Of a DNA stretch of 56,604 bases, positions 1 through 8,965 are shown in pieces (the first letter of the stretch is position 1; every line of letters begins with the position of its first letter). Made by a program: the position numbers and the translations under genes. Source of the DNA: Candidatus Prevotella equi (GTDB lineage Bacteria > Bacteroidota > Bacteroidia > Bacteroidales > Bacteroidaceae). The stretch is taken from positions 1-56,604 of the forward strand of contig JAGHTW010000057.1 in NCBI GenBank assembly GCA_018065145.1, given 5' to 3'. The notes beneath the pieces were generated by a model. That model had not been told where the DNA came from and searched no databases. It was given only the letters and a program-made list of their open reading frames with translations.

Positions 1-17
1 ATAGACGCTAGGAATAT

Positions 18-2876
18 TTACTTTACCTGAACGCCACCAACGTTGAAGGTTCCGTTTACAGTCTCAATGAGAACCTTTCCGTCAACGAGCTTCTTCATTA
101 CTGCTGGAACATTTACTCCGTTCTCTGTTACACCGTAAACAGCTGTTGGATCAGTAGCATAGGTAACAACCTTGATGTTGTCAGCCCATGAACGACGACC
201 GATATAGCTCTTACCGCCAGAAAGCTTTGTTGTAGCATTCATAACGAACTTAACAACTGGTGCACCATCGAATGGAACAGCCTCAGAAGTTCTCACGCCC
301 TTAGGTGATGTAAGTGTACCAATCATAACCTTTGCTCTATAGTCAAGCATGATCTCTACGTTTGTCTTGTTATCTTCGGTGTATGAAGCAACATCACCAT
401 TAGTGTTTGAAGGAACGAAATTATCAGCGAATGACATTTCACATGGGTTATAATCTGCATCATTGTTATAAGCACGGAAGTGGAGACCAGATACATTAGC
501 ACCATTCTCATCCTTCAGATAGAAGCCTGTATAAGAGTCAGAAAGGCGGATAAACCAGAAGTCAGCAGAAACAACAACTACACCTTCTTCTTCAGCTATA
601 TTTGAGAGACTAGAGAGGTCGATAGTAGCATCACCCTGACCTACGCGAAGTACTTCAGGAAGAACCTTCTCACCGTTCTGATCAATACCAAGCTCATAGT
701 TCATAGTACCCATACTCTTAGAATCACCAATAGGGCTGTTCTCAACGAACAGAGAGCTTGATACTTCCATCATGCCACCTTCACCCTCGAGCTCATAATT
801 ACCAGTTTCCTCATTGAGCTTAGCACCCTTAGAGAAATCAATGTTAAGAACGGTAGAAACCTTATCAGCAGGTATAGTAGAACGAAGAGCAGCGAAAGCT
901 TCATTAAGAGTCTTTATAGTCTCATCAACAGTTGTTGCGTTCTCCTCTGAATAGTCATCAGCAACAAGAGCAGCGTAAGTTGCCTTTGCATCATCTACAA
1001 TGCTAACAAGAGCAGGCTTACCTGTAGCGAAGTCATACATGCCAAGGTTCATGTTCTTCTCAACATTCTCGATAGCAGCAAGAAGTGACTCAATCTTAGC
1101 GTTCTGTGAGTCGAATGCTCTATTTGCATCAATAAGAGGCTGTGCAGCATTTACATAAACCTCGTGCTCAAGGAGTGCATTCTCATTTGTAGGACCAGCT
1201 ACATAAGTCTTTGCATAAGTAGCGATAATCTCATCCTGGCTCATTGCAGCATACTTTTCTACTTCAGGGGTTGTTGCATCAAGAACTGTCTGGAGAGCAG
1301 CCTTACCCCATGACTTCTCTGTATTAGCAAGATTCTCCTGTGCCTTTGCTACATTATCCTGTGCAGCCTGGATCTGAGCACGTACATTTTCCTCATAAGC
1401 AAGCTGTGCAGCATTGTACTTACCAGCAAGCTTAACGAAGATACGTGGAGCCTGTGCTATGAATGAACCACCCTTAGCCTGAGCATCTGTAATGCCCTCT
1501 GGGAAGTTATCTGTGAATGTAGCACGGAAGATATAGTCACCTTCCTCTTTAACTTCGAATGCAACAACGCCTGTTGCATAGTCTTCATTTACCTGATTAA
1601 CCAATACTGGTGTTGGAAGTGGAGCAACAGCCGTTGTAGCGCCAATAGTCTCATCATCAGCATTTACAATAGCAAGTTCCATCTTACCTGTTACAAGACC
1701 GTCAATAGACCAGTAATGACCATTACCATTGTAGCAGTTTCTCTGTGAACCGTTAAGAGTGAAGATATAAGTTCCAGGTGCAAGATTCTTCTTCATCTGC
1801 ATTGTCTGTGTACCACGACCACCATTACCATAACCAAATGATGGAGCATGGATAGCATCTGTACAATCAAAACCATTCTTCTGGAACCAACGAGCGCCAG
1901 GTGAACTTGCAGACATATCCCAGTCACCAAGAGATGTGAACTTACGAGTATCAGCATATCCCTGTCTCCAGTCTGTACGTGACTTACATGATGTAATGTA
2001 GTTATCGAGCTTACCATAGAAAGTTTCCATTACTTCTTCAAGAGATCTGATAATATCCTTGTTTACATCAGAAGCATCACCTTCGCCTTCTGCGATAACT
2101 TCATCTCCTGCCTCGATCAATTCAATAAGCTCATCGTATGCATCGCCCATATCTTCCCACTCGGTAACTTCAGCAATCATCTTTGCACGACCTACAACCT
2201 CTTCAAGCTTAGCGATATTACCTACCTCCGTTGCCTCGTGAATCTCTACATCAGCAATCTCTACAGTAGTATTCATACCAGCGAAAGTGATGTAGTAGTC
2301 GCGTGACTTTTCATCACCTGGTGTAGCAAATGCTACTACCTCCCATTCTGTTGGAAGGTTAAAGCCCTTCGTCATCTTCACGAAGTCATTAATACCTGTG
2401 ATACCAGAACCTGCTGCATTACCGAAGACATTAACGTCGTTAAGACCAGCAGCGTTAGCCATGTTACCAGCAGCACCAATTACGAGTTTGTCACCATCAA
2501 ACTTATAATAAGCGTTGGTACAGAAAGGATAAGTCGGTGTCTGCTGACGAACCTTGAAGCTAATAACGTAAGATGCTTTTGCATTTGTTGGAGAGAACTT
2601 GTAGTAGATACCTTCTGTACAAGCATTCTTCAGAGATTTGATGCAACCTACTTCTTCGTCGTAGAGGAACAGATCCTCTGCTGCAGGCTTTTCCTCTTCT
2701 GCAGAAAGAACAGTCCATCCATCAAAGCCAGATGCGAATGTACCATTTGAACACTCGTTTTCTCCAGAAATCTGGAAACGTCCCTGTGGTGTGTAAACGT
2801 ATTCACCTACTTCAAGTGCGAATGAAGAGAGTGATGTACACACAGCCATAAGACCAATGAGTAAACTCTTTTTCAT
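18..2876 (-). CDS. Large secreted multidomain protein, function unknown
   Basis: The 952-residue product starts with a type I signal peptide (MKKSLLIGLMAV, cleaved near residue 20). By composition it alternates predicted beta-sandwich segments (about 25-210, 300-485 and 690-900) with acidic helical segments (about 215-290 and 490-680) that resemble FIVAR-like or coiled-coil spacers. The first and last beta segments look like carbohydrate-binding or LamG-like modules, but I recognise no catalytic motif. The C-terminus ends in a short segment with FNVGGVQVK, similar to the closing motif many Prevotella exported proteins carry, which may be a sorting signal. It is a single gene behind a strong promoter. 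A surface adhesin or glycan-binding protein is an inference only. Confidence 0.7.
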   Translation of the reverse strand: MKKSLLIGLMAVCTSLSSFALEVGEYVYTPQGRFQISGENECSNGTFASGFDGWTVLSAEEEKPAAEDLFLYDEEVGCIKSLKNACTEGIYYKFSPTNAKASYVISFKVRQQTPTYPFCTNAYYKFDGDKLVIGAAGNMANAAGLNDVNVFGNAAGSGITGINDFVKMTKGFNLPTEWEVVAFATPGDEKSRDYYITFAGMNTTVEIADVEIHEATEVGNIAKLEEVVGRAKMIAEVTEWEDMGDAYDELIELIEAGDEVIAEGEGDASDVNKDIIRSLEEVMETFYGKLDNYITSCKSRTDWRQGYADTRKFTSLGDWDMSASSPGARWFQKNGFDCTDAIHAPSFGYGNGGRGTQTMQMKKNLAPGTYIFTLNGSQRNCYNGNGHYWSIDGLVTGKMELAIVNADDETIGATTAVAPLPTPVLVNQVNEDYATGVVAFEVKEEGDYIFRATFTDNFPEGITDAQAKGGSFIAQAPRIFVKLAGKYNAAQLAYEENVRAQIQAAQDNVAKAQENLANTEKSWGKAALQTVLDATTPEVEKYAAMSQDEIIATYAKTYVAGPTNENALLEHEVYVNAAQPLIDANRAFDSQNAKIESLLAAIENVEKNMNLGMYDFATGKPALVSIVDDAKATYAALVADDYSEENATTVDETIKTLNEAFAALRSTIPADKVSTVLNIDFSKGAKLNEETGNYELEGEGGMMEVSSSLFVENSPIGDSKSMGTMNYELGIDQNGEKVLPEVLRVGQGDATIDLSSLSNIAEEEGVVVVSADFWFIRLSDSYTGFYLKDENGANVSGLHFRAYNNDADYNPCEMSFADNFVPSNTNGDVASYTEDNKTNVEIMLDYRAKVMIGTLTSPKGVRTSEAVPFDGAPVVKFVMNATTKLSGGKSYIGRRSWADNIKVVTYATDPTAVYGVTENGVNVPAVMKKLVDGKVLIETVNGTFNVGGVQVK

Positions 2877-2923
2877 AATGATAATAGTTTAGTTAGTAAT
2901 TAAAGAAATAAATTTATTTTGTG

Positions 2924-2954
2924 CAAAGGTAATACTTTTTTTGTAACTAACAAA
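2924..2954 (-). promoter_or_regulatory. Bacteroidota-type promoter of the large secreted protein gene
   Basis: On the minus strand a -33 TTTG (2951-2954) is followed after exactly 19 bases by TACCTTTG (2924-2931), matching the TTTG-N19-TAnnTTTG consensus. The predicted start of transcription near 2918 gives a leader of about 40 bases. Confidence 0.8.
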
Positions 2955-3200
2955 CTTTTTCTTAACTTTTTTAATTAAATATATAATGTATAGACCGCTG
3001 CAAGACGTCTTTTAAATTATCATTTTGTAAGGATTTTGACATTTTTGCTTACTTTTTGATTTTTCCTAACGCCTCAAAAACGGCAGAATTTCAAAAATAA
3101 AATTTCCCGTACGGAATTTCTGCATTTTTAGGCATTTTGCAATCGCCTTTGTATCAGTACTTTACAAAAAGTGACATTTTTTCGTTTGATTTTTTTGCTG

Positions 3201-3310
3201 TAATCGTGGCACGATTACCGTGTTATCTTAGTACAATTACATAGTAATCGTGGCACAATGACAATGTAATCGTGCTACGATCACGATGTTATCATGGTAC
3301 AATCACGCAT
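3201..3310. repeat. Five tandem 22-bp palindromic units
   Basis: Five contiguous 22-base units start at 3201, 3223, 3245, 3267 and 3289. The consensus is TNATCNTNNNACNATNACNNNG. Each unit centres on an imperfect palindrome; unit 1 has ATCGTGGCACGAT and unit 4 has ATCGTGCTACGAT. Changes in one palindrome arm are partly matched in the other. The period is not a multiple of three, so it is not coding. There are no unique spacers between units, so it is not CRISPR. A binding array for a dimeric protein or a slipped-strand duplication are possible explanations. Confidence 0.8.
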
Positions 3311-3444
3311 CAACATAGCTAAAAGTACTAAAAAATCGCGAGACAAACGTCCCGCGATGAGCTAGATTTAATTTTATGGTCGCACTTTTTTAATTGACAC
3401 TTTGTAAGGTAAAACCATCAAAATGCTTACACTTGTTGTTTTTT

Positions 3445-3600
3445 TTGTCGCTTTGCGAGAAATCTTGCGGCTGACGCCGGAAATTTAATTGGCGCTTCGC
3501 TTGGAAATAATATTATGGAAATACTTCCTCCTTTAGATTTCCCCCGCAGGGGGCTAAGATTTCCGCTCGCAGAGCGTTAGATTTCTTGCCGTAAGGCAAC
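3445..3600 (+). repeat. Mosaic hairpin repeat, copy 1
   Basis: A string of short hairpins separated by GAAAT or GATTTC linkers: TCGC-TTT-GCGA, CGGC-TGAC-GCCG, a weaker GCG-CTT-CGC unit, CCCC-GCAG-GGGG, CGCTC-GCA-GAGCG and TTGCC-GTAA-GGCAA. A second copy lies in inverted orientation at 8730-8884. The two copies agree in the order of modules and in most stems, while the loops differ. Confidence 0.8.
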
Positions 3601-3661
3601 ATACAAAGACTTGATTTTCCGTGTATTTCGTGCTTTACGTGTTCGTAAAAATTAATTTGCA

Positions 3662-4915
3662 TCAGTTTCCGTCTGGCTTCTTTCCATCGAAGAACTTTGC
3701 CTGTGGCCAGTTGAAGGTCTGCCAGTCGTCTGGGGATGCCGGTGAGAAGTCCACGAAGTCTTTCGTGAGATGTGACGCTAATGGCAGGTTAAGGTCTTTC
3801 ACGCCCATGAGGACGAGCTTCGCTACTTCGTAGGCTCCGAAAGGATTGAAATGGGTATTGTCCTCGAACTTCCTGTCCTGCCAAGGGAAGGTGCCGAGAG
3901 GATAATGAACGAGCAACTTCTTGCTACCCTCGATGCCCATCGTCTCAAAGAGTACCTTGGTGAGTGCGTTGAGGTCTATCAATGGTACATCCTCACGCTG
4001 TGCCACTGCTTTCATGGCAGCAGGGAAATCGCCATGAGAGTTATTGAGTGTCTTCTTGTCGTTGCCGAAGGTGCGGCGCTGCGTAGGTGTGCAGAAGACG
4101 ATATTGCCGCCTTTCTCGCGCACCTTATCGATGAATGTCTTCAGACCTACGGAGTAGTGGTACCAGGCTCCCCTACCCGCCCCTTTCTCTTTCTCGTCGT
4201 TATGACCAAACTCCACGAAGACATAGTCGCCCGCCTTCATCTCTGAGAGGATCTTCTCCAGACGGTTCTGTGCGAGGAAACTGGCGCATGTGAGGCCGCT
4301 CTCGCCGAAGTTGGCTACGCATATCTGGTCATCAAACCATCGTGGTGCCATCTGTCCCCAAGAAGCCCATGGCTCCTTGCCCTGATCCACGACGGTGCTG
4401 TTGCCGCAAAGGAAGACGGTGGTGGCGGTGGTGTCTGGCTCGATGGTAACGTTCTGCACGCATGGTGCGGCGCCGTTAAACTCGAGTGTCAGCTTTTCAT
4501 CCCATGTCATGGATCCTACCTCACCGGGTTTGATACGCACCTGCTGCTTTTCGTTGATATATGGTGTACGTTTATTGACGAGGAAGGTGATGGTCTTCGT
4601 CTCACCTTTCTTTGTCTTGCATCCCTCTACCATCAGGCGTCGTGACTCCGCACGCACGAATGTCTCCGCTGCGCGACGTTTGTTGCCGAGTGTCACGGTG
4701 ACGCGGTAGTTGCCGTCAGGCACCTTCACGGAGAAATAGAATGGTATTCCAGGTGTCACAACGACGCCCTTTGCAGGTATTGTCTCATCGGCATAGTCGA
4801 TGCCATATCCCGTACTCTCGCTATAGGCAGGCAATGCCTTAGTAAAGTCATACTTCTCCGCCATCACCGCAACGGATGTCATAAGAAGAAAGATTAATGT
4901 CAGTAGATGTCTCAT
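3662..4915 (-). CDS. SGNH-family acetylesterase, rhamnogalacturonan acetylesterase-like
   Basis: The 417-residue protein has a signal peptide (about residues 1-19), an N-terminal beta-rich domain (about 20-160) and a C-terminal SGNH hydrolase domain of the rhamnogalacturonan acetylesterase type (CE12 or YesT/RhgT-like). Visible blocks are CGNSTVVDQ with candidate nucleophile Ser173, a glycine block NFGESG near 203-207, FGHND with Asn239, and DNTHF with Asp352 and His355. The first block reads GNS where most relatives have GDS. The expected role is removal of acetyl groups from pectin or other plant glycans in the periplasm or outside the cell. It is transcribed divergently from sppA and has no other glycan gene beside it. 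Confidence 0.85.
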   Translation of the reverse strand: MRHLLTLIFLLMTSVAVMAEKYDFTKALPAYSESTGYGIDYADETIPAKGVVVTPGIPFYFSVKVPDGNYRVTVTLGNKRRAAETFVRAESRRLMVEGCKTKKGETKTITFLVNKRTPYINEKQQVRIKPGEVGSMTWDEKLTLEFNGAAPCVQNVTIEPDTTATTVFLCGNSTVVDQGKEPWASWGQMAPRWFDDQICVANFGESGLTCASFLAQNRLEKILSEMKAGDYVFVEFGHNDEKEKGAGRGAWYHYSVGLKTFIDKVREKGGNIVFCTPTQRRTFGNDKKTLNNSHGDFPAAMKAVAQREDVPLIDLNALTKVLFETMGIEGSKKLLVHYPLGTFPWQDRKFEDNTHFNPFGAYEVAKLVLMGVKDLNLPLASHLTKDFVDFSPASPDDWQTFNWPQAKFFDGKKPDGN

Positions 4916-4941
4916 AAGTTCGTTTTTGTCATTTTGCGATA

Positions 4942-4949
4942 CAAAGATA
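4942..4949 (-). promoter_or_regulatory. -7 promoter box of the acetylesterase gene
   Basis: TATCTTTG on the minus strand, 27 bases before the start codon, matches TAnnTTTG. No clear -33 TTTG at the usual distance is seen. Confidence 0.6.
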
Positions 4950-5020
4950 TAAAAAAATATTTATAAAGGCGGTAATTTTTATCTTTTTTCTCCTTATTAA
5001 TTATTTTATTGCGGATTTTC

Positions 5021-5051
5021 TTGGCAAGAATAATTTATTTTATTACATTTG
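5021..5051 (+). promoter_or_regulatory. Promoter of sppA
   Basis: TTG at 5021 is followed after about 20 bases by TACATTTG (5044-5051). The predicted transcription start near 5057 excludes the in-frame start at 5009 and supports ATG 5078 as the sppA start. Confidence 0.7.
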
Positions 5052-5077
5052 CAGACAAATTGCGTAATAGTACCTTT

Positions 5078-6868
5078 ATGAAGGCATTTATAAAATATAC
5101 GTTTGCTTCGGCATTGGGCGTTATCATCGCTTCTTTCGTGATGATAACAGTGCTTGTCATGGTGCTTATCGGCATGGCGGCAGCGAGTGACGCCAACACC
5201 CTCGTGCTAGAAGACAACAGCGTGCTGGTGGTGAAACTGAAAGGCGAGATAACCGAACACATGACGGAGAATGCCTTTGACGAACTGCTCGGCGGCAGCA
5301 CTACACTGCGACAGGGTCTCGACAATATCGTCGGCGCAATAGACAAGGCTGCGAAATGCGACGAGATAAAAGGCATATACATAGAAGCCGGCATGACGAA
5401 CACGGACTATGCTTCGCTGCAAGAGATAAGAAAGGCACTGGCACGATTCAAGAGCACAAAGAAATGGATTGTCGCCTACGCCGATGAATACACACAGGGA
5501 GCATACTACGTCAGTTCGATAGCCGACGAGATATGCGTCAACCCTGAAGGAATGGTCGATATTCACGGCATCGCCGCACAACCAGTATATTACAAGGACC
5601 TGCTGGCAAAGTTCGGAGTGAAGGTAAAGGTGGTGAAGGTAGGCAAATACAAGAGTGCTACGGAACAGTTCACAGAAGAGAAGATGAGCGAAGAGAACCG
5701 CGAACAGGTGACACGTTACATCAACGGCATCTGGAAAACGATATCAGAAGACATCTGCAAGAGCCGTAACATACCCGACGCTGCACTGCAACGCTGCGCC
5801 GATGACCACACGCTGTTACGCGGTACGGCTTACCTCAAGGCAAACAAACTCATCGACAAAACGATGTATGCCGACGAAGTGAAGGACGGAATAAAGAAAA
5901 GACTCGGCATAAAGAAGGACGACGAGGTGAAGCACGTGATGTGTTCCGTACTGAACAAGAGCACGATACAGAACACCTACAGCGACAATAAGATTGCCAT
6001 ATACTACTGTCAGGGTAGCATCACACAGATAGCAGAAGGCAGCATGCTGACAGGAGAGGACAATATCGTCAGCACCGTGATGACAAAAGACCTTGAGAAA
6101 TTAGCAAAGGATGATAATATCAAGGCTATCGTGATACGCATCAACTCCGGCGGCGGCGATGCCTTTGCCTCTGAACAGATATGGCATAGCATAAAGGAAC
6201 TGAAGAAGGTGAAGCCGGTAGTGGTATCAATGGGCGGCATGGCAGCCTCCGGTGCCTATTACCTCAGCGCCGATGCCTCATGGATAGTGGCACAGCCAAC
6301 GACACTGACAGGTTCGATAGGTATCTTCGGTGCCTTCCCGGACATGAGCGGACTGATGACAGAAAAGTTAGGGATAAAGTTTGACAACGTGAAGACAAAC
6401 AAACACTCCGACTTCAACATCACACAGACGGCACGCCCTTTCAATGCCGAGGAAGAGGAGATGCTACAGCAGTATATCAACCGCGGATATGAACTGTTCT
6501 GCAAACGTGTTGCTGACGGCAGAAAGATACCTTTAGCAACAGTCAAGGAGATAGCGCAAGGCAGGGTGTGGCTCGGCAATGACGCCCTGAAGATAAAGCT
6601 GATAGACGAGCTCGGCGGTATGCCGGAGGCAATGAAGAAGGCTGCTGCACTGGCAAAGATAAAGGATTACGAGACGGTATGCTATCCTACCGATGGAGAC
6701 TGGCTGGAGCAGTTGACGGCAAAGGTAAGTGGTCACAATGATAACCTCGATGAGCAGTTGCACGAGACACTGGGCGCATACTACGAACCATTCCTCTTAG
6801 TAAGAAACCTCAAAAACCAAAGTCCGATACAAGCGAGAAGCCAATGGAAGGCGACTTTATTAAAATAA
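5078..6868 (+). CDS. sppA: Signal peptide peptidase SppA, 67K type
   Basis: A 596-residue serine protease of family S49 that degrades signal peptides remaining in the inner membrane. A membrane anchor covers residues about 5-33, followed by two S49 repeats as in long SppA proteins. The catalytic Lys is Lys173 in VYYKDLL of the first repeat and the nucleophile is Ser391 in MAASGAYY of the second, the split Lys/Ser dyad known from Escherichia coli SppA. The frame is open back to 5009, but the promoter lies inside that extension and the hydrophobic anchor begins right after ATG 5078, so I chose this start. Its 3' end overlaps lpxK by 25 bases, indicating one transcript. Confidence 0.92.
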   Translation: MKAFIKYTFASALGVIIASFVMITVLVMVLIGMAAASDANTLVLEDNSVLVVKLKGEITEHMTENAFDELLGGSTTLRQGLDNIVGAIDKAAKCDEIKGIYIEAGMTNTDYASLQEIRKALARFKSTKKWIVAYADEYTQGAYYVSSIADEICVNPEGMVDIHGIAAQPVYYKDLLAKFGVKVKVVKVGKYKSATEQFTEEKMSEENREQVTRYINGIWKTISEDICKSRNIPDAALQRCADDHTLLRGTAYLKANKLIDKTMYADEVKDGIKKRLGIKKDDEVKHVMCSVLNKSTIQNTYSDNKIAIYYCQGSITQIAEGSMLTGEDNIVSTVMTKDLEKLAKDDNIKAIVIRINSGGGDAFASEQIWHSIKELKKVKPVVVSMGGMAASGAYYLSADASWIVAQPTTLTGSIGIFGAFPDMSGLMTEKLGIKFDNVKTNKHSDFNITQTARPFNAEEEEMLQQYINRGYELFCKRVADGRKIPLATVKEIAQGRVWLGNDALKIKLIDELGGMPEAMKKAAALAKIKDYETVCYPTDGDWLEQLTAKVSGHNDNLDEQLHETLGAYYEPFLLVRNLKNQSPIQARSQWKATLLK

Positions 6869-7935
6869 ATAAATGGCTGTTACCTCTCTCTGCGCTTTAC
6901 GGCGCTGGGGTATGGGTACGAAACCTGCTTTTTGATACGAACGTATTGAAGAGCAGGAGTTTCAGCGTACCCGTCATTTCCATCGGCAACATCACCGTGG
7001 GAGGTTCAGGAAAGACGCCACATGTGGAATATCTCACAAAGCTATTGCAGGACAAGGTAAAGGTAGCGGTACTGAGCCGCGGATACAAGAGGAAGAGCAA
7101 GGGATACAAACTCGCCAATGCGAAGACGGAGATGCTGGAGATAGGCGACGAGCCTTACCAGATGCTGAAGAAGTTCCCTAAGGTGAACATCGCCGTGGAT
7201 GCCAACAGATGTCACGGCATTGACATGATAATGACATCGCCAGAGACAAGAGACACACAGGTGGTATTACTGGACGATGCCTTCCAACACCGTTACGTAA
7301 AGCCAGGCATAAACATACTGCTCGTAGATTACCACCGACTGATAATATACGACAAGCTATTACCGGCAGGACGACTGCGCGAGCCGAAAGAAGGCAAGAA
7401 CCGCGCTGACATTGTCATTGTGACAAAATGTCCTGATGACCTAAGACCGATGGACTACCGAGTACTGCAGCGCGCGATGAATCTGTTCCCATATCAGAAA
7501 CTGTTCTTCACGACAATTCATCAAAAGCCACTGACGCCGCTATTCCCTGAGGGACGGACAATAGACACCGAGGCACCATTGCCAAACGTATTACTACTCA
7601 CAGGCATTGCCTCACCAGAACAGATGATACGTGACCTGACGCCACACTGTAAGAGTATCATACCGATGCACTTCCCTGACCATCATCAGTTCACTGCATC
7701 AGATGCCGAGGCTATCAACATGCAGTACAAGATGATGGCAAAGCCAGCCATCATCATAACGACAGAAAAGGACGGCACACGACTGGAGAACAACAAGGTA
7801 CTCTCAAAAGAAGTGCGGCAGGCGATGTATATCCAACCGATAGAGATACAGTTCCTACTTGACGACGGCGATAAGTTCAACGAAACGATTCTTAATTATG
7901 TACAGCAAAATACAAGAAACAGCAGCATGGCTTAA
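6844..7935 (+). CDS. lpxK: Tetraacyldisaccharide 4'-kinase
   Basis: LpxK phosphorylates the 4' position of the tetraacyl disaccharide in lipid A synthesis at the inner membrane. The 363-residue length fits the family. An N-terminal amphipathic helix (WLLPLSALYGAGVWVRNLLF) precedes a P-loop GNITVGGSGKTP (about residues 46-57), and the family motif DDAFQHR is present. It overlaps sppA upstream and punA downstream by tens of bases, so the three genes are translationally linked. Confidence 0.95.
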   Translation: MEGDFIKINKWLLPLSALYGAGVWVRNLLFDTNVLKSRSFSVPVISIGNITVGGSGKTPHVEYLTKLLQDKVKVAVLSRGYKRKSKGYKLANAKTEMLEIGDEPYQMLKKFPKVNIAVDANRCHGIDMIMTSPETRDTQVVLLDDAFQHRYVKPGINILLVDYHRLIIYDKLLPAGRLREPKEGKNRADIVIVTKCPDDLRPMDYRVLQRAMNLFPYQKLFFTTIHQKPLTPLFPEGRTIDTEAPLPNVLLLTGIASPEQMIRDLTPHCKSIIPMHFPDHHQFTASDAEAINMQYKMMAKPAIIITTEKDGTRLENNKVLSKEVRQAMYIQPIEIQFLLDDGDKFNETILNYVQQNTRNSSMA

Positions 7936-8707
7936 GGAGCGCATGACGACAGCGCCACAGACGGCGATAGTGTTAGGCACTGGTCTGGGACAGTTGGCAA
8001 CGGAGATAGAAGCAACGCTGGAGATTCCATACAAGGAGATTCCAAACTTCCCCGTATCAACAGTAGAGGGACATGACGGCAGACTTATCTTCGGTAAGCT
8101 CGGCGGCAAGGACATTCTTGCCATGAAGGGACGCTTCCACTACTACGAGGGTTACTCCATGAAGGAGGTGACATTCCCAATAAGGGTGATGTATGAGTTA
8201 GGCATCAAGACACTCTTCGTAAGTAACGCTGCCGGTGGTGCTAACAAGGATTTTCGCGTAGGCGATCTGATGATAATAACCGACCATATCAATTTCTTCC
8301 CAGAGCATCCGTTGCGTGGAAAGAACTTTCCTACAGGACCACGATTCCCTGACATGCACGAGGCATACGACAAGGGACTAAGGGATATGGCTGACAAGAT
8401 AGCAGAAGAGAAGGGCATACGTGTTGTTCACGGAGTGTATTTCGGACTCTCCGGTCCTACATACGAGACACCTGCGGAGTATCGCGCATACAGCATGATG
8501 GGCGCAGACGCCATCGGCATGAGTACCGTACCGGAGGTTATCGTAGCTCGCCACTGTGGCATCAAGGTCTTCGGCATCAGCGTCATCACGAACATAGGAC
8601 TGAGCGACAACCCTACAGAGGCAACACACGAAGAGGTGCAGGAGGCAGCAAATAACGCACAACCGAAGATGACAGAAATCATGCGATGCATGATTTCTGC
8701 AAATTGA
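7898..8707 (+). CDS. punA: Purine nucleoside phosphorylase, trimeric type
   Basis: The enzyme cleaves inosine and guanosine with phosphate to base and ribose 1-phosphate. The 269-residue protein shows the low-molecular-mass PNP signatures: phosphate loop VLGTGLGQLA, VEGHDGRL, the FPEHPLRG segment and GPTYETPAE, plus the base-binding VITNIGLSD. ATG 7898 (MYSKIQETAAWL) is preferred to an in-frame start at 7859 because it matches the usual N-terminus; it overlaps the end of lpxK by 38 bases. This is the last gene of the sppA-lpxK-punA unit. Confidence 0.93.
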   Translation: MYSKIQETAAWLKERMTTAPQTAIVLGTGLGQLATEIEATLEIPYKEIPNFPVSTVEGHDGRLIFGKLGGKDILAMKGRFHYYEGYSMKEVTFPIRVMYELGIKTLFVSNAAGGANKDFRVGDLMIITDHINFFPEHPLRGKNFPTGPRFPDMHEAYDKGLRDMADKIAEEKGIRVVHGVYFGLSGPTYETPAEYRAYSMMGADAIGMSTVPEVIVARHCGIKVFGISVITNIGLSDNPTEATHEEVQEAANNAQPKMTEIMRCMISAN

Positions 8708-8729
8708 AAAAAGAAAGTTAGTTACTCAA

Positions 8730-8884
8730 GTTGCCTGCGGCAAGAAATCTAACGCTCTGCGAGCGGAAATCATTTGTCCTTCGGGGAAATCTTATTAAGT
8801 GAAATATTTCTAAAAAATAATGATTTCCAGCGTAAGCAACAATATTTCCGGCGCTAGCCGCAAGATTTCTCGCGAAGCGACAAA
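8730..8884 (-). repeat. Mosaic hairpin repeat, copy 2 (inverted)
   Basis: Read on the minus strand this segment reproduces copy 1 at 3445-3600 module by module: TCGC-TTC-GCGA, CGGC-TAGC-GCCG, a divergent third unit, a CCCC-GAA-GG unit, CGCTC-GCA-GAGCG and TTGCC-GCA-GGCAA, with GAAAT or GATTTC linkers. Stems are kept while loop bases differ. It fills most of the punA-thiL gap and is followed by TTTTCAATT iterations (8927-8955). Confidence 0.8.
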
Positions 8885-8965
8885 ATACAAATTCGAACAT
8901 GCATAAACTAAATAAAGTAATCATAATTTTCAATTTTCAATTCTCAATTTTCAATTAGAAACAAG

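Larger units (their letters stand above)
2955..3661. other. Gene-free gap with two repeat systems
   Basis: Apart from the promoter just to its left, this gap of about 700 bases carries no open frame I can support. It contains an AT-rich stretch (2955-3200), a tandem palindromic array (3201-3310), another AT-rich stretch (3311-3444) and a mosaic of GC-rich hairpins (3445-3600). It lies downstream of the esterase gene and upstream of the large secreted protein gene, both on the minus strand. Confidence 0.7.

Noticed and set aside
3201..3310. CRISPR-like array
   Set aside because: The 22-base units are contiguous, with no unique spacers, and no cas genes are present in the window.
3851..4246. 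131-codon plus-strand open frame
   Set aside because: Antisense to the SGNH domain of the acetylesterase, which has clear catalytic blocks.
5009..5077. Upstream extension of sppA
   Set aside because: The promoter box lies within it, and the membrane anchor starts at ATG 5078.
3445..8884. Composite transposon bounded by inverted repeats
   Set aside because: No transposase or recombinase lies between the copies, and the enclosed sppA, lpxK and punA are ordinary chromosomal genes.
8708..8965. TPP riboswitch before thiL
   Set aside because: No CTGAGA or matching THI-box segments are present; the gap is occupied by the hairpin mosaic and AT-rich iterations.
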